In this document: positions 35,689 to 45,203 of the stretch, in pieces | How positions within the stretch are numbered: position 1 is the stretch's first letter | Layout: every line of letters begins with the position of its first letter | DNA from: CAWDXG01 sp963822115 | Lineage (GTDB): Bacteria > Myxococcota_A > Polyangia > Polyangiales > Polyangiaceae | NCBI GenBank assembly: GCA_963822115.1 | Contig: CAWGGM010000004.1 | Span: forward strand, 248,001-312,000 | DNA length: 64,000 bases | Reading direction: 5' to 3' | Made by a program: the position numbers and the translations under genes | Notes under the pieces: generated by a model | Told to the model about the DNA's origin: nothing | The model's database searches: none | The model's input: the letters and a program-made list of their open reading frames with translations, nothing else

Positions 35689-37368
35689 ATGCTCGAGGTC
35701 GACGTATCCAGCCTCCTGTTGGCCGTGTCCGCGGGGTACCTGGCGTGGCGGCTGCTTGCGCTGTGCGTGCGGGTGTCACGAGCGCGCCGCGCCTACCCGC
35801 GGGAGCTGCCCGACGCGCCAGAGCAGGTCGACGAGGAGTGCGACCGCGTGCGGGCGACCCTGCTCGGCCTCGCCGTGGGCGACGCGCTGGGGCTGCCCTT
35901 CGAGAACGTGCCGCGCGCGCTGTCGCGCCGGCGCTTCGGCGGCGGGCTCTGCTTCCATCGCGGCATCGTCCGCTTCATGCGCCGCGCAGGCGACGTGTCG
36001 GACGACACGCAGCTCGCCATCGCGGTGGCGCGCAGTATCGACCCGCGCGGCGAGTACCTGCCGGAGCGCTTTTCGGACGAGCTTTCGCAGTGGTGGAGCT
36101 ACCGCGTCGCCGCGGGTCGCACCACGACGGCAGCGGCCCGGCGCCTGCGCGACGGCCGGCGCGACAGCGCCAGCTTCAGCCCTGGCAATGGCGCGGCCGT
36201 GCGCGTCGCGCCGCTCGCGCTGGCGCATCGCCGCGACCTGGACGAGCAGGAGCTGCTCGAGGACGTGGCCGTCAACACTGCAGCCACGCACCGGGGACAC
36301 GCGGCCGAGTCCGCGGCACGTCTGGTCGCGCTGCTCGTGTGGCGCGCTCTTCGCGAACCGGCCGGCGCCGTCGCCGACCCCGCCGTCGCCGCACGCTGGA
36401 TCGAACACAGCGCGCATCGCAGCAGCTTTCCGCTGGATCACTATCGCGACGCGCTCGCACTCGACGCGCCACTCGAAGAACAGCTGCTCCACTGCGGCAG
36501 CTCCAGCCACGCGCTCATGAGCACCAGCGCGATGCTGGTCGCGCTGGTCGGCTGCCGCGGCGATGTCGAGCGCGGCATGTCCGCCGTGCTCGCCGCCGGC
36601 GGCGACACCGACAGCGTCGCCGCCATGCTGGGCGCGATCCTGGGCGCCAGTCTGGGTACGGCCGCCCTACCGGCCGAGCTCGCCGAGCGCGTCCAGCACC
36701 GCGCCACGTTGATCCACCTGGCGGATCGACTGGCCGCGCGCCGCGCCGAAAGGCCCGCCCATGTCTCCGGACGCGTCGTCGAGATCGACGACGACATCTC
36801 GCTGCGCCACGTCGACGCCATCGTCAACGCCTGGAACAGGAACTGGATCCCTGCGTGGCTCTTGATGCCCCAGGGCGTGAGCCGGGCGATCCGTCTGGCA
36901 GGCGGGCGCCGCGCGCTCGGCGAGGTGTCGCGGCGCGGGCCGCTGCCGCTCGGCGCCAGCGTGGAGACCACCGCCGGCGAGCTCGACGCGCGCTGGGTGC
37001 TGCACGCGGCAGGACTCGATCTGTCATGGCGGGCCTCGCCGGAGTCGGTGCGCGCCGCAACGCGGAGCGCGCTCGCGCTGGCACGCTGGCTGGGCGCACG
37101 CAGTGTGGCGCTGCCGCTGATCGGCGCGGGCACCGGCGGCGTGAAGCCCGCGCTGGTGCGCCGCATCATGCTCGAAGAGCTGGAGCTCTGCCGCGACCAC
37201 TTCGACCGGCTGGAGCTGGTGTGTCCGCTCAACCCCGCGCCGGAGCGCGTCGCGCGCGAGATCCGCGTCACGCCGGCCCCGCCGCGCGAGCCGCTGCTGC
37301 CCGGGCCGTTTCCGCCTCCCCCGGCAGAGCGACCGTCGCACCCTTCGTCGCGCGCTTCGCTCTGGTAG
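35689..37368 (+). CDS. Membrane-anchored ADP-ribosylglycohydrolase fused to a macro domain
   Basis: 559 aa. Residues 6-28 form a TM anchor. Residues 55-345 are DraG/ARH-like: LLGLAVGDALGLPFE, DDTQ at 105-108, GNGAAVRVAPLAL near 167, and the metal-binding GGDTDSVAAMLGAILG at 304-319. Residues 361-530 follow the macro-domain plan: DAIVNAWN (NAAN in most), GVSRAIRLAGG, the T/H strand region, and SVALPLIGAGTGGVKP for the distal loop. Both domains act on ADP-ribose. The chain may bind and remove ADP-ribose from modified targets or nucleotides. The start at 35689 is chosen because it leads directly into the anchor. Confidence 0.85.
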   Translation: MLEVDVSSLLLAVSAGYLAWRLLALCVRVSRARRAYPRELPDAPEQVDEECDRVRATLLGLAVGDALGLPFENVPRALSRRRFGGGLCFHRGIVRFMRRAGDVSDDTQLAIAVARSIDPRGEYLPERFSDELSQWWSYRVAAGRTTTAAARRLRDGRRDSASFSPGNGAAVRVAPLALAHRRDLDEQELLEDVAVNTAATHRGHAAESAARLVALLVWRALREPAGAVADPAVAARWIEHSAHRSSFPLDHYRDALALDAPLEEQLLHCGSSSHALMSTSAMLVALVGCRGDVERGMSAVLAAGGDTDSVAAMLGAILGASLGTAALPAELAERVQHRATLIHLADRLAARRAERPAHVSGRVVEIDDDISLRHVDAIVNAWNRNWIPAWLLMPQGVSRAIRLAGGRRALGEVSRRGPLPLGASVETTAGELDARWVLHAAGLDLSWRASPESVRAATRSALALARWLGARSVALPLIGAGTGGVKPALVRRIMLEELELCRDHFDRLELVCPLNPAPERVAREIRVTPAPPREPLLPGPFPPPPAERPSHPSSRASLW

Positions 37369-37436
37369 CGGTTCACTATTGAAAACCAGAAGCTCCGGGC
37401 GCAGGTTCTCCGGGTCACGCAGCGGAGGGACGGAGC

Positions 37437-38087
37437 ATGAAGATCGGAGTTCTGGGCACGGGAACGGTGGGGCAGACCATCAGCAGCAAGCTGGCCGAGC
37501 TGGGCCACGAGGTGAAGATGGGCTCGCGCAGCGCGAAGCACGAGGGCGCCACCGAGTGGGCGAAGGAACACGGCGACAAGGCCTCGAACGGCACCTTTGC
37601 CGACGCGGCGGCCTTCGGCGAGCTGGTGTTCAACTGCACCAGCGGCGAAGGCGCGCTCGCCGCGCTCAGCGCGGCCGGCGACAAGAACCTCGACGGCAAG
37701 ATCCTGATCGACCTCTCGAACCCCCTCGACTTCTCGAAGGGCATGCCGCCGTCGCTGTTCGCAGGCAACACCGACTCGCTGGGCGAGAACATCCAGAAGA
37801 AGTTTCCGGGCGCCAAGGTCGTCAAGACGCTGAACACGATCAACGCCAACGTGATGGTCGACCCGGCCCGCGTCGGGGGCGGCGACCACGACCTGTTCAT
37901 GAGCGGCAACGATGCCGAGGCCAAGGCCACGGTCGGGAAATTCCTCATGGAGCAGTTCGGCTGGAAGAACGTCATCGACCTCGGCGACATCACGACCGCC
38001 CGCGGCACCGAGTCGTATCTGCCGCTGTGGCTCCGGCTGATGGGAGCGCTCGGCAGCGCGGACTTCAACGTGAAGATCGTGCGCTAG
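37437..38087 (+). CDS. NADP-dependent F420 reductase-like protein (FNO family)
   Basis: 216 aa. MKIGVLGTGTVGQTI is a dinucleotide-binding start and GSRS after strand 2 favours NADPH. LIDLSNPLDF and VVKTLNTINANVM match the F420-dependent NADP reductase/NPP1-like family. Several proteins of this family in non-F420 organisms reduce other substrates, so the name is only by family. There is no cofactor F420 gene in the window. Confidence 0.82.
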   Translation: MKIGVLGTGTVGQTISSKLAELGHEVKMGSRSAKHEGATEWAKEHGDKASNGTFADAAAFGELVFNCTSGEGALAALSAAGDKNLDGKILIDLSNPLDFSKGMPPSLFAGNTDSLGENIQKKFPGAKVVKTLNTINANVMVDPARVGGGDHDLFMSGNDAEAKATVGKFLMEQFGWKNVIDLGDITTARGTESYLPLWLRLMGALGSADFNVKIVR

Positions 38088-38122
38088 CGGCAGGGCGCGC
38101 GCGGGCCTATGCTTCGGGCGCC

Positions 38123-39982
38123 GTGCCGGCCCCTTTCTTTCGAGCCTCGCTCTCCCGCGTCGTGGCTGTCCTCGGCGCGGGTATCGCCATCGTGGCTGCG
38201 CTGTCGTGCGGGCGGCAGCGCAGCGCTCTGAGTCCGGCCGCGCACTCGCACGACGGCCTTGTAACCGAGAACGTGCTCAGGCGTGACTACGCGGGCTCGG
38301 AGACCTGCAAACCGTGCCACGAGAAGATCGAGAAGCAGTGGCTCGTCTCGCCGATGCATCGCATGACGCGATTGATCGACAAGACGACGATCCACGCGCC
38401 GTTCGACGGCCAGGTGTTCCGCTTCATGGGCGACACGGCGCGCATGGAGATGCACCACGGCGAGCGCTACCTGGTGCTCGACTCGAAGCACTCCGGGCAT
38501 CGCGTCTACCGCATCACGAAGGTGATAGGCGGGCGCTATCGCGAGGACTTCGTCGGCATCGAGGTGGCGGGAACCGGGCGCTACAGCGGCGAGGTGGCGA
38601 GCGACGAGCGGGTGATGCCCGTGTCGTGGCTCGTCTTCAACCACAGCTGGCGCTACAAGGGCTACAGCGTGATGACGCCGGAGCGCGACGGGCTCAGACC
38701 CGGCGCGGCCTGGCGCAAGACGTGCATCTTCTGCCACAACACGGAGCCGTACCTCGACTCCACGCTCGACGAGCTGTACGGCCCTCACTCGCCCGGCTAC
38801 CAGGGCTCGGCGAGTATCGCGCTGCCGGCACGGAAACGCTTCCGCTTCGAGATCACCGACGCGGAGGGGCTGCGGGACGCGCTGACCGACGAGCGGCACT
38901 TTCTCGGCGCGCCGCTCTATCACGGCAGCGACAAGCCGCGCGCGTGGCTCGCGGCGGCCATGGCCGAGATGCGCCGACGCTTCGACACGAAGAAGCTGCT
39001 CGAGGTCGGCATCGGCTGCGAGGACTGCCACGGCGGCGCGAAACAGCACGCCGACGACCCGCTGCACATCAAGCCGACGTTTGCGGTCCGGAGCGGGTTC
39101 ATGCGCGTGGTCGCGCCCGACGGACGACCGCTGAACCACGCGCAGAACATCAACCGCGCCTGCGAGCGCTGCCACACCGTGCTCTTCTCGCGCTACCCGT
39201 ACACGTGGGAGGGCGGCCATCGCTACGGGCATCCCGGCGGCAGCGGCATCGTCTCCGGCGAGGCCCGCGACTTCCTGCTGGGCGGCTGCTCCACGCAGAT
39301 GAGCTGCGCAAGCTGCCACGACCCGCACACGCGGGATCCGGAGCCGAAGCTCGATGCGCTCGCCGGCCCGGCCGGCACGCGGCTGTGCACGCATTGTCAC
39401 ACGAAGCTGCGGAGCCCGAACGCGATCACCGCGCACACGCACCATCCGCTCGGCAGCGCCGGCAGCCAGTGCATCAACTGCCACATGCCGAAGAAGAACA
39501 TGGCGCTCGACTACACGCTCACGCGCTACCACCGCATCGGCTCGCCGACGGACAGCGCTCGCGTCGAGCGCGATCGGCCGCTCGAGTGTGCCCTCTGCCA
39601 CAGCGACAAGAGCGTGGAAAGCCTCACTGTCACGATGGAGCGCTGGTGGCACAAGCGCTACGACCGCGCGGCGCTGCACCGGCTGTACGGCCCCGACCTG
39701 AAGGAGAATGCCATCGTCGCAACGCTCCAGTACGGCAAGCCGCACGAGCAGGCCGCCGCGCTGGTCGTCGCGGGACGTGATCATCTGCGCGCAGCGTTGC
39801 CGTTGATGGTCGACCAGCTCGACAACCGCTATCCGCTGGTGCGCTACTTCGCGCGGTCGTCCATCCAGAAGCTGACCGGCGAAGCGTTGCCGCTGGACAT
39901 GAGCGCGCCGGGCAAGACGCTGCTCGCCGAGGGTCGCGCCTGGCTGCAGAAGTACGAGAGCACCGCCTCGGCCCAGCGCTGA
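38123..39982 (+). CDS. Octahaem c-type cytochrome lipoprotein
   Basis: 619 aa. A GTG start gives a signal with a Cys (AALSCGRQ), so it is probably lipid-anchored in the periplasm or at the surface. There are eight CXXCH haem sites: CKPCH, CIFCH, CEDCH, CERCH, CASCH, CTHCH, CINCH and CALCH. Extra His residues near them (PMHRMTR, HHPLGSAG) could be axial ligands. The C-terminal 120 residues are helical with HEAT-like spacing. It resembles multihaem proteins of the cytochrome c554/NrfA-related type found in Myxococcota. The electron donor and acceptor are unknown. A separate single-haem copper protein is encoded at 43143. Confidence 0.85.
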   Translation: MPAPFFRASLSRVVAVLGAGIAIVAALSCGRQRSALSPAAHSHDGLVTENVLRRDYAGSETCKPCHEKIEKQWLVSPMHRMTRLIDKTTIHAPFDGQVFRFMGDTARMEMHHGERYLVLDSKHSGHRVYRITKVIGGRYREDFVGIEVAGTGRYSGEVASDERVMPVSWLVFNHSWRYKGYSVMTPERDGLRPGAAWRKTCIFCHNTEPYLDSTLDELYGPHSPGYQGSASIALPARKRFRFEITDAEGLRDALTDERHFLGAPLYHGSDKPRAWLAAAMAEMRRRFDTKKLLEVGIGCEDCHGGAKQHADDPLHIKPTFAVRSGFMRVVAPDGRPLNHAQNINRACERCHTVLFSRYPYTWEGGHRYGHPGGSGIVSGEARDFLLGGCSTQMSCASCHDPHTRDPEPKLDALAGPAGTRLCTHCHTKLRSPNAITAHTHHPLGSAGSQCINCHMPKKNMALDYTLTRYHRIGSPTDSARVERDRPLECALCHSDKSVESLTVTMERWWHKRYDRAALHRLYGPDLKENAIVATLQYGKPHEQAAALVVAGRDHLRAALPLMVDQLDNRYPLVRYFARSSIQKLTGEALPLDMSAPGKTLLAEGRAWLQKYESTASAQR

Positions 39983-40123
39983 GCTTCACGGGGAGCCGTT
40001 AACCAGTTGGCGCTCTTGGCGCGTTTGGCGGTTGGCCCTCGTCACGCGCCGAGGCCGGGACGCACAGGGCGGCGCGAGCGTTGCGTATCCAGGACGTAGA
40101 GCGGCTGCCAGGACCCGCCAGCC

Positions 40124-41407
40124 TCAATTGCTACGGGTAAAGTTCGATTCGTGGGCGCGGAAGCCGAGCTCGACGAGGTAGAGCGTTGCACCCATGGTCT
40201 GGCGGACCGCAAAGCCGAAAGTCGGCCCTTCGCGGTTCTGCGAGTAGCTACCGCCGTGGCGCTTGCCGAAAGCCAGAGTGATGCGCGCGGACGCCTCGTC
40301 GCCGAACGCTGCCGGCGCGCCGTGCCGGCGCGCTTTCGCGGCCAGCACCCAACCGTCATGCACCTGGACCGTGGCCGCCATCGACTTGAACAGATCGAGC
40401 GAGAGGTACGCCTCGATCGGGAAGCTCACACCGAACGGGATGGTGCTGGTGATGCCGTCGATGCCGGGTCCGCTGCCCACGCCGAACGCAACGCGGCGCC
40501 CGATCGGCACGGCGGCGCCGATCATCATCTGTAGGCCATAGAGGAAGCCCTTGCTGCCTCCGAGCGACGCGTCGAAGCCGCCGTACAACGCGATCGGATC
40601 AGCATCGCCCATCATCCGGAACGACAGCCCGAGCGCGCCGAGGGCGCGCGCGCCACCGAGCTTGTCGGCCTCCGCGGTGTAGCCGCCCTGCAGGAAGATG
40701 TCGCCGTCGACGAGCTGCTTGAGTCGGTAGCGCGGCTTGTGCGGGGCGGTGGTGTCGAGCAACCTGGGCAGCCCGAGCTTGCCGAGCCAGGGGAACGGCA
40801 GCCGCGGGCGGGGCACCGGCGCGATCGTCGGCGCCGCAAGCCGTATCTCGATGCGCGTCTGGCGCGCGCTCTGCTCGAGGCTCTCGAGCTGGTCGAGTGC
40901 GTCGTTCTCCACGCTCTCGGCGTCTTCCTGCGCCCGTTCGAGCTCGAGGTGATCGGGGATGCCGCGAGCAACGCCCTGCACGCCGGCGAGGCGCTTCTTG
41001 CTCTCGCGTGCCGCGCGCAGACGCGCGTTGGCGGCGGCGATGCGGTCGGTCAGGTCCGTGGTGGCCACACGCACGTCCTGCTGATCGCCGAGCGAAGCAA
41101 GACGCGCTAGAAGCTGGCGGTAGCTGCCGGCAGGGACAACCACCGTCACGACGCTGCCGCTCGCCTGCACCAGGTGGCCCCCGAGATCGCTGGCGGCGTT
41201 CTTGATGTGGTCGACCGCTTCCGTGCGGCTCGTCACCGACAGAAGGACGCGAACCTTGCGCTCGAGCTCGGGGGCGGCCCGCGACGCGGCGGCATGCGTC
41301 GCGACGACCGGCTGCGCGGCGGTGGGGTTCGCAGCAACCGGAGGCGCCGCAGCACGCGCGGCCGGCGCCAACGCGCAAAGCAGAAAGAGCACACGAAGCC
41401 GCGCCAT
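40124..41407 (-). CDS. Exported protein with DUF4349-like N-terminus and beta-barrel-like C-terminus
   Basis: 427 aa. The ATG at 41407 starts a signal peptide (MARLRVLFLLCALAPAARAA). Residues 45-215 have the DUF4349 look: VVVPAGSYRQLLARLASLGD followed by a long coiled coil with conserved Arg/Asp. From residue 235 the sequence changes to sheet-rich repeats with GGFDASLGG and ends in SNFTRSN, as in outer-membrane barrels or porin-like sheets. DUF4349 proteins are usually membrane proteins without such a barrel, so this pairing is unusual. Confidence 0.6.
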   Translation of the reverse strand: MARLRVLFLLCALAPAARAAAPPVAANPTAAQPVVATHAAASRAAPELERKVRVLLSVTSRTEAVDHIKNAASDLGGHLVQASGSVVTVVVPAGSYRQLLARLASLGDQQDVRVATTDLTDRIAAANARLRAARESKKRLAGVQGVARGIPDHLELERAQEDAESVENDALDQLESLEQSARQTRIEIRLAAPTIAPVPRPRLPFPWLGKLGLPRLLDTTAPHKPRYRLKQLVDGDIFLQGGYTAEADKLGGARALGALGLSFRMMGDADPIALYGGFDASLGGSKGFLYGLQMMIGAAVPIGRRVAFGVGSGPGIDGITSTIPFGVSFPIEAYLSLDLFKSMAATVQVHDGWVLAAKARRHGAPAAFGDEASARITLAFGKRHGGSYSQNREGPTFGFAVRQTMGATLYLVELGFRAHESNFTRSN

Positions 41408-41494
41408 ACCGAGCCCGTTCAGGACGGTACGCGGCGGGTGCCGGGCGGTCAACGAACGCGAGCCCGGTACCGGTCCGTCACGCGATAACGCCGG

Positions 41495-42979
41495 CTACCA
41501 GCTGGAGCTGGGCGGGCCGGCGGACACCGAGGAAGACGAACGCCTGCGCGAGCTCCTGGGCGCTCTGTCGTCGTCGGAGCGAGGCGCGGCGACCGCCGTC
41601 GCCTGGTCGCGGAGCGTCATGTCGCGGTCGTTCTCGCGGCGTCTCGCCAGGGACACGTCGCCGCCGTCCCAGGCGACGATGGCCGGCCGCGGGAAGGAGA
41701 ACGAAGTCGCGAAGGGCACGAAGTACGCGCCAGAGTCGAGGATCGCGAGCGCATCGCCGCGAGCCAGAGCCGGCAGAGCGATCGAATGGCACAGCGTGTC
41801 CGCCGGCGTGCAGATCGGCCCGACGAGACGATAGCGCTTCATGCCTCGACCCGGCGCGAGCGGGACGACCTCGTGGTACTCGTCCGGTACCGGCTCGGCG
41901 ACGTTGATGCCAGCATCGAGCACCGCGGTGACGACGCCATTCTCCTCGTCGCGCAGGCTCAGGATGCGGGTGAGCAAGAGCTGGGCGTCGCCGACAATGG
42001 CGCGGCCGGGCTCGAGCTGGATGCGCGGCGGCGGCCCCCCGAGCTGACTCGCGTGCTCGTCCACCAGCTCACGCAGCAGCGCCAGGTAGCCATCGCATCC
42101 GAGCACCGTGTCCGGATCCGGAGGTAGAAGATCGAGTCCGAAGGTCCGGTTCAGCCGCTTCTCGACCAAGCCGAAGCGGCGCACCGTCGGCGTCGGCAGA
42201 CTTCCACCGAGGTCGACAATCGGCACACTGACGCCAAGCTCCCGGCGCACGGACGCGCGGAAGTCGAGCACCTGCGACACGAACCTCCTGGCCTGGAGCT
42301 CGCTGTCGAGCGCGAAGCCCAGATGCGCGTGGATGGCCTCGAAGCAGAGGTCGGGGCTTTCCGAAAGCTCTGCGGCGGCGCGCATGGCCGCTCCGCTCTC
42401 GATGCGCTCGCCGAACTGACCCGACCACGCCGAAACAGGAATCACGCGCACGCCGACGCGCGCACGCACACCGACCGCGCGCGCCGCCTGCGCTACACGT
42501 GCGATCTCGGGCCGGGCGTTAGCGTTCACGAGCACGCCGCGTTTCACGGCCTCGCGAAGCGACGCGTCGCTCTTGCCTGGTCCGTTGTAGATGATGCGCG
42601 CCGGGGGAACGCCGAGCTCGAGCGCAAGCCACAGCTCGTGGGGCGAGATCACTTCCGCGCCCATGCCCGCGCGGTGCAGACGCTCGAGCACGCTCGTCGT
42701 GGGGTTGGTCTTGTACGAAAACGCGGCGTCGATCTGCGGCGCCGCCGCGAGGAATGCCTTGGCGTTGTGTTCCAGCCGATGCATGTCGAGCAGGTGCAGC
42801 GGCGAACCGAAGCGCTCGAGCAGCGCTTCGAGCAGCAACCCCTCGCGGTGCAGACGCCCGGCGTCGTCGCGAGCCAGGCGCCAGTGAGCAAGCGGCAGCT
42901 CGCGACGCTCGGGCCATGTCCGGACCAGTAGCGACCTGACTGCACGCTTGGTGGCTTCTCTGGCCCACAAAGGAAGCAC
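41495..42979 (-). CDS. PLP-dependent amino-acid decarboxylase (DAP/ornithine decarboxylase fold III)
   Basis: About 494 aa from the GTG at 42979; the true start is uncertain. The PLP Lys lies in DAAFSYKTNP. The family HxGF appears as HAHLGFALDSE, followed by a Gly-rich phosphate loop (DLGGSLPTP), LEPGRAIVG, and the Cys-containing GPICTPADTL that carries the active-site Cys. A DAGIN segment follows. These match type-IV decarboxylases such as LysA. The last 40 residues are Arg/Ser-rich and look like a disordered tail. Substrate (diaminopimelate, ornithine or an unusual amino acid) cannot be told. Confidence 0.82.
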   Translation of the reverse strand: MLPLWAREATKRAVRSLLVRTWPERRELPLAHWRLARDDAGRLHREGLLLEALLERFGSPLHLLDMHRLEHNAKAFLAAAPQIDAAFSYKTNPTTSVLERLHRAGMGAEVISPHELWLALELGVPPARIIYNGPGKSDASLREAVKRGVLVNANARPEIARVAQAARAVGVRARVGVRVIPVSAWSGQFGERIESGAAMRAAAELSESPDLCFEAIHAHLGFALDSELQARRFVSQVLDFRASVRRELGVSVPIVDLGGSLPTPTVRRFGLVEKRLNRTFGLDLLPPDPDTVLGCDGYLALLRELVDEHASQLGGPPPRIQLEPGRAIVGDAQLLLTRILSLRDEENGVVTAVLDAGINVAEPVPDEYHEVVPLAPGRGMKRYRLVGPICTPADTLCHSIALPALARGDALAILDSGAYFVPFATSFSFPRPAIVAWDGGDVSLARRRENDRDMTLRDQATAVAAPRSDDDRAPRSSRRRSSSSVSAGPPSSSW

Positions 42980-43142
42980 GCTCCCCCCTTCAACCCCAGC
43001 GATGCGGCGCCCTCCCTGCAGTGTCAACCGTGGCGGATGGCAATTTGCCGCGCTGCGCCAGAATACCCGCGTTGATGCCCGTCAAGACTCCAGGCATGCT
43101 TGGGAGCCGGCCCTGGGGGCCGCGCAGCTCGGGAGTCCACAA

Positions 43143-44441
43143 ATGCGCCCTGCGAGCCGCCTCGCTTTTTCTCTGCCTTTCGCCCTGTTGCTGCTCGGCT
43201 GCAGCGGCAAGACGGCCAACAGCAGCCACAAGAACCAGCCGAGCGGCCAGCTTCCGTGCGCCATCGAGCAGGTGCTGACCAACAACTGCCGCAAGTGCCA
43301 CACGGATCCACCATCGTACGGCTCACCGATATCGCTCATGACCTACGCCGATCTGGTGGCGCCGTCGCTCAGCGATCCGAGCACGCCGGTCTACAAGATG
43401 ATCGAAAAGCGCATCCACGGCGATCCGACCCGCATGCCCCCCAATCCGAATCCGCCCCTTTCGGCAGCGGACACCAAGGTGCTCGATGACTGGATCGCGG
43501 CGGGTGCGCCGCCCGCCGCCGCGGGCGACACCTGCCAGAGCGACGGCGGCGCGGGCGACGGCGGCATCGTGACCAATCCGCTGGCGTGCACGCCGGACGT
43601 GCACGTCGCGCCTCCGACACCCTGGCAGATGCCAGCAACCCTGGACGGGGCCTACGTCTGCTACGGCTTCAACGTCCCGGTCGGCTCGGAGCGCGACATC
43701 ACGGCCATCGCGCCGCATATCGACAACAAGAACATCCTGCACCACATGCTGCTGTTCCAGTCGGACACGTCGTACGGCAGCACGCCCCAGCGCTGCGACA
43801 ACGACATGGGCATGAACTGGAAGCTCATCTACGGCTGGGCGCCGGGCGCGAGCACCCTGCAGCTGCCGGACACGGTCGGTATCCCGGAAAATGGCACGGC
43901 CCACTTCATCGCGCAGATCCACTACGACAACAGCACGCATCTGAGCGGGGAGAGCGACAGCAGCGGGTTCGACCTGTGCACGACCGACAAGCTCCGGCCG
44001 AACAAGGCAGGCGTCATCGCATTCGGGACGATGAAGTTCACAGTCCCGGCGCATGGCTCGCTCGACATCAGCTGCAAGTACCAGGTGCCGAGCGGAGTAC
44101 CGACCATGCACGCGGTCGCGGCGCTGCCGCACATGCACGAGATCGGCAAGCTGATCGAGACCACCCAGCTCGTCGGCGGCCAGGGCTCGCCACTGCCCAT
44201 GGGCAAGAAGGACCCCTGGAACTTCGAGGAGCAGAGCTGGGTGCCGCTCGACAACACGGTCAACCCGGGCGACGTGATCACGACGCGCTGCGCGTGGGAC
44301 AACCCCACGGACAAGGACGTGAGCTTCGGCCTCTACACGCAGGACGAGATGTGCTTCTCGTTCACGATGTTCTATCCGTGGGATCCGAGCATTCCCTGGC
44401 TCGGTCCGTCGTACATGTCGCAGTGCAGCCCGACGCCGTAG
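43143..44441 (+). CDS. Copper type II ascorbate-dependent monooxygenase-like lipoprotein with c-haem
   Basis: 432 aa. Signal peptide and lipobox (ALLLLGC). Residues 40-115 hold one CXXCH (NNCRKCHTDPP) and a Met-containing loop, so a small cytochrome c-like domain. The rest follows peptidylglycine alpha-hydroxylating monooxygenase: NILHHMLL for CuA ligands, FIAQIHYDN, then PHMHEIG for CuB His-x-His, and a Met ligand candidate in CFSFTMFYP. Several Cys pairs fit the family's disulfides. The haem domain could feed electrons to copper in place of ascorbate, which is inference. Confidence 0.82.
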   Translation: MRPASRLAFSLPFALLLLGCSGKTANSSHKNQPSGQLPCAIEQVLTNNCRKCHTDPPSYGSPISLMTYADLVAPSLSDPSTPVYKMIEKRIHGDPTRMPPNPNPPLSAADTKVLDDWIAAGAPPAAAGDTCQSDGGAGDGGIVTNPLACTPDVHVAPPTPWQMPATLDGAYVCYGFNVPVGSERDITAIAPHIDNKNILHHMLLFQSDTSYGSTPQRCDNDMGMNWKLIYGWAPGASTLQLPDTVGIPENGTAHFIAQIHYDNSTHLSGESDSSGFDLCTTDKLRPNKAGVIAFGTMKFTVPAHGSLDISCKYQVPSGVPTMHAVAALPHMHEIGKLIETTQLVGGQGSPLPMGKKDPWNFEEQSWVPLDNTVNPGDVITTRCAWDNPTDKDVSFGLYTQDEMCFSFTMFYPWDPSIPWLGPSYMSQCSPTP

Positions 44442-44558
44442 GGAAAGCGCCAAGTTGTCGCCTGGCAGCCGCAGCGGCAGCGTGCCAACCAGCCTGATTC
44501 CTGGTGACGCGTAGCGGAGCATTGCTGCGCGAGGGCAAGGCGTGATAGCCCGTTCGTC

Positions 44559-45200
44559 GTGCTTGATCAGATCCGTGGGCAGCAGGGGGGCTTCGGCCCC
44601 GGAGGTCCTCCACCAGGCGGGTATCCGCCGGGTCCACCAGGCGGATACGGTCCGCCGGGTGCGCCTCCCGGTGCACCGCCAGGAGCTCCGCCAGGCGGTC
44701 CGCCCGGCTACGGTCCCCCCGGAGCGCCCCCTGGAGCTCCCCCCGGAGCAGCGCCGCCAGGCGGCTTCCCCGGTCAACAGCCGCAACAGTTCGGGCAGCC
44801 GGGTCAGCCCGGCTACACCGCAACTCCTGGCAAGCAGGGCAAGGGCTTCAAGTACGCGCTGATCGGCTGCGGCTGTCTGCTCCTGATCGGCATCGCCATC
44901 GTGGTCTTCCTGTTCGCCTTCGGCGGTCTGACGTACCTCGGGCTATCGAGCTCCGATTCGTCGGCCACCTCCACGCCCGCGTCCCCCACTGCCGCTTCCA
45001 AGGCGGGCTCGAGCGGCGGCAGCACCACATCAACCTGCGCCGACGCGATCAAGTGCTGCAAGATGCTCTCGCACAATGTCCCGGCGGCAGCGGCGGCCTG
45101 CGACAACCTGAAGAAGCTGCCGGCCGTCGGCGACGGGTGCCAGAGGGCGCTCGACAGCTACCAGAAAGCGCTCAAGGCGCAGGGCAAGACCTGCCCGTAG
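44559..45200 (+). CDS. Pro/Gly-rich single-TM protein
   Basis: 213 aa. Residues 10-92 are a Pro/Gly/Ala-rich repeat (PPGAPPGAPPG-type). One TM segment lies near residues 98-127 (ALIGCGCLLLIGIAIVVFLF), then a Ser/Thr-rich stretch and a small C-terminal region with five Cys (CADAIKCCKML, CDNLKK, CQRAL). The start is GTG at 44559 or a nearby TTG. The design resembles small membrane sensors, but no family is known to me. It is convergent with the sigma operon. Confidence 0.6.
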   Translation: MLDQIRGQQGGFGPGGPPPGGYPPGPPGGYGPPGAPPGAPPGAPPGGPPGYGPPGAPPGAPPGAAPPGGFPGQQPQQFGQPGQPGYTATPGKQGKGFKYALIGCGCLLLIGIAIVVFLFAFGGLTYLGLSSSDSSATSTPASPTAASKAGSSGGSTTSTCADAIKCCKMLSHNVPAAAAACDNLKKLPAVGDGCQRALDSYQKALKAQGKTCP

Positions 45201-45203
45201 TCT

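Noticed and set aside
37437..38087. Evidence for cofactor F420 use
   Set aside because: The family contains members that do not use F420 and no F420 biosynthesis gene is present.
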